Shown piece by piece: positions 24,083-36,817 of a stretch of 64,000 bases of DNA. The stretch is from Cyanoderma ruficeps (Eukaryota > Chordata > Aves > Passeriformes > Timaliidae): assembly GCA_008694505.1 (NCBI GenBank), contig VZDJ01007747.1, positions 13,606,059-13,670,058 on the forward strand, written 5' to 3'. A program made the translations under genes and the position numbers. Below the pieces are notes generated by a model. It ran no database searches and was not told the DNA's origin. It worked only from the letters and a program-made list of their open reading frames with translations. Each line of letters starts with the position of its first letter. The first letter of the stretch is position 1.

Positions 24083-24177
24083 AGATATCAGGCCAAAAAC
24101 CTACTTTTGAAAAAAGTTACTTAAATTTTTGGAAAGCGACAAAATTAATAATGCAAGACTTAGGATTTAAAAACCCA
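24083..24177 (+). CDS. Candidate 95-nt exon, unrecognised
   Basis: A long pyrimidine tract (CTTTGTATTTTTGCTATTCTATAG) ends at 24082 and a strong GTGAGT donor starts at 24178. The enclosed 95 nt is open in one frame (phase 1 in, phase 0 out), reading ISGQKPTFEKSYLNFWKATK and onward to GFKNP. Both splice motifs are good, which is uncommon in this window, but composition is only moderately protein-like and no family is recognised. It has no frame-compatible neighbour that I could identify. Confidence 0.25.
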
Positions 24178-27100
24178 GTGAGTTGGAGATATAAAACTGT
24201 GCTCATAAAAACTAATCACATTTCTAAAATGCAGGATGTAAAAGTATTTTATGTATTTTTGGTGACTAGGATGAAAGGTAATATTATTGAAATTGCAAGG
24301 TCATATTTTAAATATTTAGAATTTTATTACTGAAGTTGAGGTTTGTCAATTAAGTATACTTTGTACAACTGCTAGTTACATCAGGTATCAAAGCTCCTTA
24401 TCCAGCTTGTTCCTGACAAAAGATTTCTGGTCCTGCAGGGCACATGCTTCATGTAGCACAAACTAGATATTTCTGTTCACAGTGGGAAAAAGAGGTTTTA
24501 AGAAACTAAATTTTCTTTACAAAAGAAAAATAGAAGGGTTTCTCTCTCTCCCGGTGCCCTTTACATCCCATGGGAACTCTACAAATCTTGGAGAGGCTCA
24601 GATGACTTTCGTCTTTGCATAGTAGTATATTATTCCTGTTGCTTTCCCTTTCCCTGCAGCCTATGATCCTGCATATCCAGACCAGCGACCTGTCTGGAGT
24701 TTTCTTTAACTAGTATGACCAGGGTTCTAAAAGGAAGAGGAATGGCACTGAGGAGGAAGGTGTACTGAGTTTTGCTGAGCACTTTCAGTGCAAAAGGCTA
24801 GGTTTGAGGTTTGAGGAGATTACATACAACAAATCTCAAATTAAGGCCGTAAGGCTACCAGCTTGTGAGTTTGAGGAAAGATTGGCAGGCTGAATGAAAG
24901 AGGGGATTAAATCAGCTTCTCAGTAGAAGTGAATTGCAACTATGTGTTGAATAGTTAAGTAAAAGAGAAGTGGGAAAGAAGACAAGAAAAAGGTGAGTCC
25001 GGAGTTCAAAGACCATCCAGAATAAGGGTCTCCCTTTCTCACTACTGATAGAAATACGTTGTCTCTGGTAAGTAGAGAATTCAGACTCTTTCCAAACATT
25101 AATACAGTCAAAATTGGGAAACAAAAGTTGACTTTTCTCACAGGGGAACAATCAAAAGTTTTGTCACAGACAGATTTCCCATTTTCCAAAATACTTACTT
25201 CCCCAGAAGATTAAATAAAGAGAGACTAGAAATTGAAAAGAACTTACTGGATTCCCAGGCAAATACCTCTCATCCTTCCCTGCTCCATACCATGCAATAT
25301 CCTAGGGGTTCCCTGTGAAAAGGAGCTGCCTGTCCTTTACACTGCTACCAGCAAAATCTTTTTATCTTTGTAGAATATTTTTATGATTATGCTTCTGCCT
25401 TTCAGAGTGATAACGACTCAGTAAACGAGAACGGGTTTCTGTTAGCAACTTCACACACACAAACACACAAATCTTTTGTGTCAGGATTCTGCCATCCTTC
25501 AAATATGTTGTTAAGTAAACCAAACCAAATTTCAGGGGAGTCTGATGCCTGTAAGTGACAGGAATCCTGGTTTGGATTTCATACAAATCCAAAGCTCTTT
25601 ACAAGTCTTTGCATGTTAGTCTACCAAGGGACCCCATTTGCAGAACTTTGAAGAATAGTTTGATCTATCAAGTCAGTACTATTTTCTTCAGCCACATCAA
25701 TTGTCTTGAAGACCCCCTACCCAACTAGCAATGAGATCTGCATATTTAGTGTGACAGAGACAGTAAAATAATATGTGTCAGCCAACAAGATCTGCTCACT
25801 AATAGGTAACCAGTTTTAGTTAACCAACCTTTTGCAGTCCCACTGTGATCAGTTCTCCTCTACTGATTGGCTACAACTGACCATCCATTTTATTTATGGA
25901 AGCCCACTGAAGAAAATAGTTGCCCAGGCATAAATAGGAAGTGCTTACAGGGATACAGAAATTTTACAGTGGCTTTATAATTAAAATTGTGAAAAAATTG
26001 AGGAGCAACAAAAGCAGCAACTCACAGTTCACAACTTCTCAAGCAAGTTTTGATATAAAGTCTTCAATAAATGCTGTACATTATTACATTATAAAAAAAA
26101 AAAACAGGGCCAGTGTATGATTATTTTAAAATATAATTTTATAAAAGAAATTGTTTTTACGACTCCTAAGCAATATTCTAAGCAATATCCTCCACATTCA
26201 CTTTCTGGAGAACTGTCTACCATGTGTGAGTTAAATGCACTGGGCTACACTGGTGCAGAACTCAATGTTATAGTTCACTGTTTAAAAACTGCCACTGTGT
26301 TTGTATGTTTAGTTGTAATATATTTCTTTGTAAATACATGTATACCCACATAAAAATAATTATTACAATAAAAATGAGATAGAAGCCTTTTATAAATCAT
26401 ATGCTAGAGAAAAGGAGACTGTGTGACTGACTAAGAAAGAAATAGAATCTGACTGTATGTAATAGAAGTTGTACTTTTTTATTTCCCTCCTCTACTTTAC
26501 AAAATGAGCATACTTCTGTCTAGAAAAAAAAGAAAAAACCCTGATCTGAGCTTGTTACCTGAGCTAAGCAAAATGTATAACAAACTGAGAACACTGTTCT
26601 TCAAAGCAGATTAGGATGATTACAATAAACTTAAAATCAGGAGATTTACTGATAAAAATCAGGAGATTTGCTGATAAAAGTCTGGTTCTTTTCCTTTTAG
26701 CCGTCTGTCTGTCTGAATTGGTGCACACAGTCAAGTTATTAGGGTGTCTCTGTAAGTCCTCCTTAATGAAATCGTGAAGGGAGGAACATAGAAGACCCAA
26801 TTATCTTTAACTGAACATACATGTTGTCATATCCAGAAAAAAACAACTGTGATAAAAAAACAGAAACTTTGCAGAGTCGAGTTTCAATAAACAAAAAATA
26901 GTTATGTGGTGCCAAGTATATTGTTATGGTTGATCCTATGTTTGTTCCCATTCCACGTATTCCCTGTGACAGGGTTTTATGTTCACACACTGGCTGTTCT
27001 GACCTGTCACAATGATTAGGTGACCTGGACCCCAGTTGGGAACACAGGACCATGACACAGTCTATGTGTAACCAGATTCATGGGTATTTTTCCTCTGCAG

Positions 27101-27207
27101 GATAACTTTTTTAAGTAATTGCAAAGGGCAGACCTTTTTATCACCCTGCCCCTTCTCCTCCGGATAATTTCTAATTTCTTTTAATGTCTAGGTTAATTAA
27201 AAGCTCC
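24178..27207. other. AT-rich unannotated stretch
   Basis: No gene recognised. It contains a CA-rich run near 25451-25470, a possible polyadenylated end at 26066-26104 (AATAAA, then 12 A) and a tandem duplication at 26633-26676. Confidence 0.5.
26633..26676. repeat. 22-bp tandem duplication
   Basis: Units at 26633-26654 and 26655-26676 differ at a single position (ATTTACTGATA versus ATTTGCTGATA). It is a young local duplication. Confidence 0.9.
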
Positions 27208-27967
27208 TGTGTTGGGTTTTGATGCCAGGATTTTTGCAGCAGGGAGACTTCAGAGACGGGTTCAGCAAGAAGCCTCTTCTAGAAGCTTCCCCTGTGTGCA
27301 CTGCAGCCAATGCCAGACAGCTCCAAGACAGACCTGTTGCTGGCCAAGGCTGAGCCCACCAGCAGCAGTGGCAGTGCCTCTCTTTTAAGACAGGGAAAAA
27401 GAAATTTGCAGCAGAACAGCAGCCAGAGAGAGGAGTGAGAGTATGTGCAAGAAACATATACAGACACCAAGGTCAGTGCCGAAGCAAGGAAAGGAGGTGC
27501 TCCAGGTGCCAGAGCTGAGGTTCCCCTGCAGCCTGTGGTGAAGATCATAGGTATACAGCTATGCCCCTACAGCCCATAGAGGACCCCATGTCAGAGCAGG
27601 TGGATAACTGAAAGAGGCTGTGACCCTGTGGAAACCCTGTGGTGCAGCCGGTTCCAGGTCAGTGGGAAAGAGGAAGCAGAGAAAATCAGGAGTGAAGCGA
27701 TTCCTGAGAGGAAAGGAGGGGTGGGGGAGAGGTATTTTAAAATTTGGGTATATCATTATCCTACTCTGATATGCTTGGTAATAAATTAAAATAATCTCCT
27801 CAAGTCAAGCTTTTGCCTGTGATGATAATCTGTAAGTGATGGCTCCCTGTCCTTATATTGATCCACAAACTTTTTTAATGTTTTTTTCTCACCTGTCCAG
27901 CAAGGGAGAGGATTGATAGAGCATTTTTGGTGGGCACCTGGTGTGCAACCAGGGTCAACCCACTACA
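27208..27967 (+). mobile_element. Solo LTR of an avian endogenous retrovirus
   Basis: About 760 bp beginning TGTGTTGGGTTTTGATGCC and ending GGTCAACCCACTACA, the TG...CA-type ends of a retroviral LTR. Internal features in order: a GCCAATGCCAG segment and a TTTTAAG core-promoter-like site near 27383, then short GTGGAGGACCCCATG / GAGCAGGTGGAT / GGCTGTGACCC segments that in this repeat class occur as degenerate tandem blocks, a GGGGTGGGGGAGAGG tract, an AATAAA polyadenylation signal at 27780-27785, and a conserved distal block. From memory it matches an abundant bird LTR class, probably ERVL-like, but missing some of the middle blocks; the family name is not claimed. No gag, pol or env is adjacent, so it is a solo LTR left by recombination. 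A clear target-site duplication is not visible. GC content is much higher than the flanks. Confidence 0.8.
27780..27785 (+). promoter_or_regulatory. AATAAA polyadenylation signal inside the LTR
   Basis: Exact AATAAA about 180 bp before the LTR end. Its position relative to the LTR supports the plus-strand orientation assigned to the element. Confidence 0.7.
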
Positions 27968-29180
27968 CCTGCCCTTACTCTTCTGTTCCAAGTGTTTCCT
28001 TCACTCTCTCTTTCTGTCCTGCCCATGTACTTTTGTCCAAGTTGTTTTTTTCTTTTTTGTTCACCTATACCCTTAACTTTCCCTCCTCACTGCCCTCGTT
28101 TCACTTCGTACAGAAAATCTTATAAACACATCTGGAATTTTCCACCTCATTTTAGTCCCAACCCCGGTGCCAAAGTGGTCTCCCAATAGCAAGCAGAGGG
28201 AGTATTGTTTATCTCTTTGTCCTTTTGTTGCTTATTGTTTGCATATGTTTGGTACAGAGATAATCTTAATTGAATTTAGCATGTCAGAGTACTATGACTC
28301 TCCTTTGATGCACTGAGATTCAGACAAGAGCTTGTTTTCAGGAGGGTGGCAAAAGACACCATATGTGATACAAAATGTGTAGATAATGAATGTTGTAAAG
28401 TGTCATGACAAAACAGTTCTCAATTTCATTGCTATTTGATATCTAGTCAAACCAACAATCCCCTATGGTCCCTGGAAGCAAAAGATTTGCCTTTTTGGCA
28501 AATGAGGATGATCTGTATGGATGATTTTCCACATAATTTCACCTTTATAGACTTTTATCATCACCATATGAATGTTTCAGACCCAATGTGTCAGATACTG
28601 CAGAAAAACAAGAAATGGAAAATATATTCTTATAAGGGTATGCTAACAAGCAACCTTGAAAATAATCGATAAATGCTTCTTCATTCACCTTTAGTATCCC
28701 ATATGTGTGGAGAATTTCCATGCAGAAGAAAAGCTGGACCATCTGCCCAGACCTTCTTTAATCCTTCATCACTTTTCCACTTTTGTGTAATTTACACTAT
28801 TAATTTCATGCCAATAAAAATCTGTAGACCACACCATAAAGTTTTGTTGTCTGTATATTTACAGAAGGATGGCAATTGGCAGGCCTTAGCATTATCACTA
28901 TAATACTCCTCATTTCTGTCATAAACCCCTAACACATTTTTCTCATCCACATGTCCCAGTGTAAACTAATAATCCAGAACGTTTTTCTTCACATTATACT
29001 ATTCATGAGCATGAAAGAATCTGAAAGAGTGAGCCTCTTCAGCTCCAGTGAAAATGAATTGCCATCAACCTCCAGAAACCCAGAAGAAAAGACTCCATCT
29101 GGAAAAAAATAAAAACCTTTACTGCTTAGTTAAAAACCACTACTTGTGTTAACACAATAGCTGAAATTGTGTTAGAACAA
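27968..29180. other. Unannotated stretch
   Basis: Starts with a pyrimidine-rich stretch (27968-28100) directly after the LTR. Otherwise AT-rich, without recognised gene or repeat. Confidence 0.5.
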
Positions 29181-29621
29181 CTTGAGAGAGGGCCAGTGAG
29201 TTGATCAGAAGGATGAAGCACCTCTCCTATGAGGAAAGGCTGTGAGAATTGGGATTGTTCTTCCCAGAAAAGAGGCGGCTTTGGGATGACCTAATTGTGG
29301 CCTTCCAGGATTTGAAGAGATTTTATAGGAAAGATGGGGCAAGACTATCTGCAAGAGTAGGTGGTGACAGGACAAGAGGGCATGGGTTTAAATTGAAAGA
29401 GAGTAGATTTAGATTAGATATTAGGAAAAACTTATTTATTGGGATTGTGGTGAGGCACTGGACAGGTTGCTCAGGAATGTTGCTGATGCCACATCCCTGG
29501 AGGTGTACAAGGCCAGGCTGGATGGAGCTCTGAGCAACCTGTTCTAGTTAGAAGTGTCACTGTCCATGATGGGAGGGCTGGAATGAGAGGATGATCAACG
29601 TCCCTTTTAACCCAAACCATT
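29181..29621 (+). mobile_element. CR1 LINE, 440-bp 3' fragment
   Basis: Forward-oriented CR1 with landmarks GGGCCAGTGAG, AAGCACCTCTCCTATGAGGAAAGGCTG, AGAAAAGAGGCGGCTTTGGG, GTGACAGGACAAGAGG, TTAGATATTAGGAAAAACTT, GGTTGCTCAGGAATG, GGAGGTGTACAAGGCCAGGCTGGATGG and the end TTTTAACCCAAACCATT. The usual ATTCTATGAT tail is absent and replaced by an A-rich run, so the last bases are lost or mutated. It is 5'-truncated and inactive; the 94-codon frame 29249-29533 is incidental. Confidence 0.94.
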
Positions 29622-32600
29622 AAAAATAAAAAGTAGAACTAATGTTCATTTTCACCAGACAACAATTGATTTTACACAATATTTGATCTTCAGAATAAAA
29701 AAGCCTTCATATCTAATTATACATGCTCTCCAAAATAGAAAAAATAGCTAATGAAAAAGCATATATTGAAAATTTCTTGCCTGAACAGTATTCTCAAATT
29801 CCTACTGATGAAATAAAGAGCAAATTTAATTACTCTATTAGTCACTTTTATCATATTTCCCCTTTTTTGGTGGTAATTTTCAATTTTCACAGATACTTTA
29901 AAAAAGCAGGAACAGAAAAAAAACCAAAATCAAATTATATAATTTTTTGCATTGATTAGAAGGTTTTTCTGTTCTTTTACTGTTTTGGCATTTGTCCAAT
30001 AACAACTCAATGAAATATTATGTAGTAGGGATTGTGATATTAATTGACACATTGTAAACAAAGCATTTAAGTGAGGTTTCACTGGTTATGTTGGAAAGAA
30101 TCCTCAGAAGTCAACAGCAAAAATTCTGTTGATTTTGATAGAAACAGAACTGATCCCATGCTCAGTGACTCGCATCAGAAAATTATCAAGATTGTACCAC
30201 AACACTGCTACCTTGTGGCATGACACAGAGCAAAATCATTATTGCTTTTGTGGCATGCCTCTCCCTTCACTAACAGGGAAGCCATGTGTCACAAACTGCT
30301 AATGCCTCACCTTACATTGGAAGGTATGATTCCCTTTCCACTGAAAGTCTTTATATGACAATTAGTGGAAAGCTATGCCTATTGTACTCATTTTATGACT
30401 ACAAAGTTTTAAAAGAGGATGCCAAGTCACTTCCCCCTTACAATTCCAATTAAAAATGTATTCTTAAAGATGTTAATTATCTTGCAAAATGTTGCAATGC
30501 TGATGTTAGGAAAATGGATATAGTTTTCCAGTAATGACCTGAACAAGTTTGAAACTAGTTTGTATATCACAGATAAAAATACCCTTCCTTACTCCACTAT
30601 ATTTATGTCTCATTAGTTTATGGACCTAAAGCCCTCCAGGGATTGTCACTCACCAATCCATCTAATGTTTATGAGCTCTAAATTTTGCATTTGGATCTCT
30701 AATTTATCCAACAGATATGGAAAATCATATAGATAGAAAACTCCCTAGTGCCTACAAAGCTCTAGATTTTAATAGAGAGGGCAGAAATAGTATATGAATA
30801 ATGTGTAATATAGGCATGATGCTTAGCACATTAGTGGCAAACTAAGTGCATCACCTAGGAGGAAAGACATTCACTATATTTCAGGCAAGTGGAGTAGTAT
30901 TCCTCCAAGGACTGCTGGCTTAATGATACAGGGTTTAGTATGGTTGTGTGTTATTGCCATCCAGTTCCTATTGGAGAAGTTTTTTAGTGGAACATTGTCA
31001 TCACAGGCAGGTGAGGATCAGTTATTTTCTTGGACCTCTAAACTTTAGGGACCAAGGGGGCACTGCCATTTCTCCACCACACATTATCGATGCTGTTTTT
31101 ATTTGCAAGCCCTATCCAAACATTCCTACCATAAATGTAAAATAATGGCAGAAGTTGAGTACACGTTACTCCAAAATTCAAATCTATATAGAGGACTGAA
31201 AATGTGCAGTTATTACTATTCTACTATCTGAAACTTCTCTTAAACATGCACAGATTTAACCATCCTTTCAGCTTCCTACAGCATAACACAAGGTGCAGCT
31301 GATGAATCCTAACACAAGTATCTTTCCTACTGATGCTGACGATCACACAGCCTCAAAACCACTATTGAGTTACCTATAAAATAAAATATAAAATTGATTT
31401 ATTCATCCAAAAAGAGCTGAAGCTATGTCCTAACAGAATGCATGTAGCTACACCGTAAAGTCTAGGAAACTGAACTAGAAATGAAATTTTGCCAAGAGAA
31501 AAATTTTAGGAATGGATAAGAAGATAAGGGATAGGTATTTAGAAAGACTCTGAAATGGCTGACCATCAGCAGTAGAGTCTTAACAGTGAATGCTACATAA
31601 AAATTCCCAATAGACACTACAGTTCTGAAATTTGGTTAAAATAATACTACTGTTTATACTTAAATCCTCCTGTCCTGGCCAGAGGAATTTAGTGAGATAA
31701 TAATGTCTCTACCTCATGATTACTTGGGCTTTAGCTGCATATAAGATGCTTTTTCATATCAAATAAAAATTCAAACTAAATGGTATGGACCTCATAGAAA
31801 CTATTTAACTAAGTGGTTTTTACTAGACAGATGATATGTGTTTCAAAAGTATTTAGTAATATTTAAGACATTTTCCCATTAAGGTCTGTCTGTTTAAGAT
31901 CATAAGGCTTTATTATATTCACTTTACTCACAAAGATATAACTGAGCAGATATTTCCTGGATGATTCAAGTTCTTTGTTTTCTTTTTTTTTTTACAGGGA
32001 TTATTTTATTTACCTAGAAATAATATGCCTGCAATGTATCACTTTTATTCTCACTTCAGTCCTGTGTACCAGGAGATAGATACTTACATCATTGTTCTGC
32101 CTGCTCTGAGTTAAGATGTATTCAGATGCAGCATAACTGCCCTGATAAATATATTCCGAGTTGCACAACATGCAAAATATACATTTCTATACCGTAATTC
32201 TTGGAATTAATACTGAAGGTAGTGGATTAGGTATTTTATAAAAGAAGTATTTGTAATAAAATTTGCTGGCAGTAGCAACCTAATAGCACATGGGGTTTTA
32301 TAAAGAGCACATAATGATGATTCACTGCAGTATGTATGTGTGGATCCCTTAGATCTTCTTTCAGTTTACTTCATTTTTTGATTTATGCAGTGATTATCTA
32401 GCTACATAATTTTTTGAAAAAGCAAGCAAAAGTGCTGTCAGCCATCTGCTAAATTACTAGTAGATATAACCAAGATTTGTCTTTCAAAAGCAGATTCTTT
32501 CCTGTAATACCACTTAGTGATGTGAAATTAAATACCCATGGTTTTCACCCGATATGCTCTCTATTGTTAAATCAGCAAGTGATCATAGACTGATAAAATA

Positions 32601-35600
32601 CATTTCAGAAACGTATCAGTGGGGTGAGAGGAAGACAGTTCAATGATTAAAATACTGAGTTTGAAAATGTAGAACTGTTATTCACAAACTCTTTACATGT
32701 CCCTAAGCATGCACCTCTCTCTCTCTCAGTTGTTCTGACATGAAAATAAGGCTCATACTGCTCCATGTAACAGAAGGATGGTGGAAGAAAACAAAAAAAA
32801 AATCAAAAAAACCCCCACCCCATAAACAATTGATATGTAGTTTAACCTTTAGTAAACTATACTTTACTATGTTGATCTCACTCTATCTCCTGATAGAAAT
32901 AAGTAAATCCATCCTCTCTAATAAACTGCAATCACCTGCCTACAGGGGAACACTAGGCAGAATATTTGAGGGGGTTAGTGAGAGTTTACATGCTCTTTGC
33001 ATTTTGTATTCAGACCCCTCATTCTTGAGACCTGCCTTTAACTTCTGACGCAATGCAGTTTCCTGTTGAACCATCAGTTCTTCTACACAGACTCTTCCAG
33101 CCTGCTCCTCATGCCCAGCTGGCCTGCAGGAATAAAATTCAAAAGGAAGCAGGGAAGGTATGCTATCAGCAGTGCACACCTGAGTTTTGTCTGAGTGTTG
33201 ATCAGTTTTCAGTTCAATTACACTGACAGTTTCCCAAAGCATCTTATATAACCCCAAAATATCTAATGAACTTGCCTATAGAAGGTAAAATATAAATAGA
33301 AGAACACCTGAAGCATACCTTTTTTTTCTGAAAAAAGTGGAAAATTCTAAATGCAGAGATTTTGCAGATTCTTGTTTCACTTCAACAAATTTGTGCACTA
33401 TCTCTAGTAGGGTAGTATTCATAGTCTTTGTTTCTAGAGTGAAAGTATTCACAAACATAGGTTTTTTACAGACTAAGCACTACTAAATTTTTTCCCTGGG
33501 TTTTTTTTTACCAGCAATTTTAAAATCAGTTTGAATTTATTAAACAGATCCCAAAGAGTCAGATTGTTTCATGTGTGAAAATAATGTCAAGTATAAATAC
33601 CATTTTTTCAGATTTTATACACAAATTAAATTAAACTTAAATGAAAACAATTTAACCCATTGCTGACTTGATGGCACTAGATTTAAAGGAAAAAGGGATC
33701 TACTCCCAAATTACTGCAGTGGTATACATTCCTGTTTCTGATCAACACCATATATCTCACTGTTTATCTCAATGCAGGAGAATATCCATGAATTAAATAA
33801 ATCAACCACAGAGAAGAGAAGTAATCTGAAGACAGAAGGAATGTTAATGATTTTACTGTTAGAGTAAAATTCATGATTTACATGTTAGAGTAATATGTAA
33901 GAAGGAATACATTTATCTGGAGTCAAATGCAACACTTTTGCCTACATTTGTTTATAATCTTGACAGATTGCATCCTTGTAAGATTATTCAGGTTACACAT
34001 TTACTTCTGACTCAAAATATTTTGATGAAACATATTTCATCATCTTTCTAAGAAGTGTTAGATGTTTAAGAAATAATGTCCTATTAATAACCAGCATTTT
34101 GCTCAGAGCCATCTGTCTGAGGCATATAGACCAACAGATACTGGAATTGTAGCTAAAGGTACATCAGGTTTGAGGGTTTAACATGTTAGTTTCCAACCTG
34201 CAGAAATTCAGGCATAAAAATAAAAATATGTCTTCTATTCTAGCTCAAAAAACATTTGAAATTCAGCTTAAATCTGCAGAAAGCAAGGTTTCATCAAGAA
34301 GCAAGTTTGAGAAAGCACATTAAAATTCTACCTATATCAAGAATTACTTTCCACATATTCTAGCTACATCTGGAAGTGTTTCTTATTTTGAAGTATACTT
34401 TTTCTTCCTGGCTGATAAACAAACATATTGTCATCACACACTCCTGATATCAAAGATTTTGCCACACAAATTATGCTGATATCCCTACTTCAGTTAATCT
34501 TTGGCCTCATAATATATCCTTTTATTATGGTATAATGAGCCCACTTAAGCTGGAAGCCTTGCCAGCCTTGCAAGGTTTAATAATCAAAGATCAGCACATA
34601 ATATCTCAATCCCTAAATTACTTAGAATTTGATATACCATACCAAATATATTTGATGCATATAAAATGATGTAGTGAAAATAACAACAGAAAGACTCACG
34701 CTGTTGCGCTTGAAAATTTAAAAATCTAAACCACACATATAGGGCTAACATATAAACAGAGGTAATAAGGTAACTCCAGCATATGGTTAAATCATCACAA
34801 TAATACCAATATCAAAATACTTATATGTTTATTTTTCCATGAGTCAATTTAAGGAAGAAAAGGAGAAGTTAAGCAGAGGAGGGAAGAGAATAAATTATGA
34901 AGGATGAAACTGAAGTATATTATCTGTGTGGAGGGGCTCTAAAGGCAATAGATGAAAGCAGCTGGTACTGGGTACACAATATCTAGCTAAAGCTCTTGAG
35001 AACTCTGAGTGAATCTTTCATAGCACCCTCAAGGCTACTGCCGCCAGCTGACTGTCCAGTTTTTGCTCAGAAGACCATGCATCAACTGGCCCTAAAGCTT
35101 TGAAACCTCTCCTTTATATCTCTGGATCCATTACCAATGTGGTCAAGTGCAGAAAGCACTATCCTGCAATGCAAAGGTCAGCAGTGTGTTACTGGCCACT
35201 GACTGCATAAAGACTTGGGCAGTCTCACATCTGGTAGGTGAGCTGTAAGGAGAAAATACGGTCCTGTGACTTGATTCACACAGGAAAAAGAAGTAGAGTT
35301 AAATGTTATTACTATATATAAACAGGCAAAAGAAAAGGCAAAATGGCACCAAAATTAAAAGGGTGAGATTAATGGAAGAAAGCTTCTTAGTGCTCCACAT
35401 TAGAAAAAAAGTTGTTGACCAAGTCTGATTAATTTGAAGAGTAATCTTCCTGGCTCAGATTCAGAACTCCTCTGCTTCATGGACTGAATGTTAGGCCACA
35501 TGAGACTAGCAAATATATAGCTCTGCTCCCAGAACTCCAGGCATTCAAGCTGCTAAAATTTTGAGTCTGACTCAGAAAATAATTTGAATTAAAAAAAAAA

Positions 35601-36682
35601 AAAAAGGTAAACTAGACATTCATGTGAAATTCATGTGGGGTTCATGTTCTTTATTTATTATGCAAATATCTCATTTCCCTACAGAAACCCACACTAACTT
35701 CATATGTTGATTAATTCTTTATGTACTTGGCAACCACAAGGTCACAGGGAACTCAGTACAAGGATGCAATTTCCTTTTTTATAAGAAAACAAGAGATCTT
35801 CAAGTTGTAAATTATCATGTATAAAAACAGTGTTCCCCTGTTGTCATTAAAATGTACATAAATTATTTCCTCTTCCATGGTGAAGAAAATTTTGGAATAG
35901 CTGTTCTATGGAGACAATCTCCACCTTGGAACCTTTTTGCATCAGGTCCCTACACATGAATGATCATGCATTTGTGTTTGCAGAATTGCTTTCATTAGCA
36001 GAATGTGATTGCGACTTGTATCTGTCCTCGTAAGAGAAAACAATGACCATATTATTGGAATAGAAAGGGGCAGACACCACACTAGTCCATGCACTCTAGT
36101 GCCCAAATCTCAGCTGCCCACCCCCAGCTACAGTCCAAACTGAGTGAATGAGTGAAGTTTCCTACAGACCAAGGCCAAAAGCTTGATGTTTTCAAGTTCT
36201 CCAGGGGAATTTGGAAGAATTCATTTATGTGGTCTGACACTACCAAGACACTTCTAATACTTCTTACAGATTATGTCTAATGCTTTGCTTTAATCACCAT
36301 TGTCTTTGAAAAAGTTTTGAACTTTCATTCTAAAAAGTCTAATTTACAAAGCATAAAATTATAAAGTGTAAAAGTGTATCTACAATCAACCAGTAAAAAA
36401 CAGATTTACCCGTGAAGGCATAGCATCATCTTTGTAATTAGTGAGCTACTGCAAATACATCTGATTCAGCAACTCTGTAAGTTACAGCAAAATGATTGTT
36501 AATGATTCAAAGTCTGCATCACACACAGTGATTGTATATTTAAATTATATCTTGTAAAGTTCTCCTTTTTTGGTGTGGACTTAATGTTGTATTTCCTGGT
36601 GAGGTATTTCTATGAGGTAAGCCCCTGACAGCCCACTAATACTTGCAGGAGAATTTCATGCTACCTTTTACTTTAGAAAAAT
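29622..36682. other. 7-kb AT-rich stretch, nothing recognised
   Basis: No gene or named repeat. It contains an imperfect tandem duplication at 33847-33898, a CT run near 32715-32727 and poly-A runs. The two opposing frames near 32740-33257 (102 and 105 codons) lack splice or start context and are not called. Confidence 0.5.
33847..33898. repeat. 26-bp imperfect tandem duplication
   Basis: Units 33847-33872 and 33873-33898 match at about 20 of 26 positions, sharing ATGATTT and TGTTAGAGTAA. Confidence 0.7.
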
Positions 36683-36817
36683 ATCATAGAATCATAGAAT
36701 ATCTTGAGTTGGAAGGTGCATCCCTAAACATCATCCTGTTCCAAATATCCTGTCATGGGCAAAGACAACTTCCACTATACCAGGTTGTTCAAGTCCCCAG
36801 CCAACCTGGCCTTGAAC
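36683..36817 (-). mobile_element. CR1 LINE 3' tail, inverted
   Basis: A short inverted CR1 3' end. On the plus strand it starts with ATCATAGAATCATAGAATATC (complement of the CR1 tail repeats), then TGAGTTGGAAGG, CATCCTGTTCCAA, CTTCCACTATACCAGGTTGTTCAAG and CCAACCTGGCCTTGAAC. Only about 135 bp; severely 5'-truncated. Confidence 0.93.

Noticed and set aside
32740..33257. Opposing frames of 102 and 105 codons
   Set aside because: Overlap each other on opposite strands, with no splice motifs or recognised domain.
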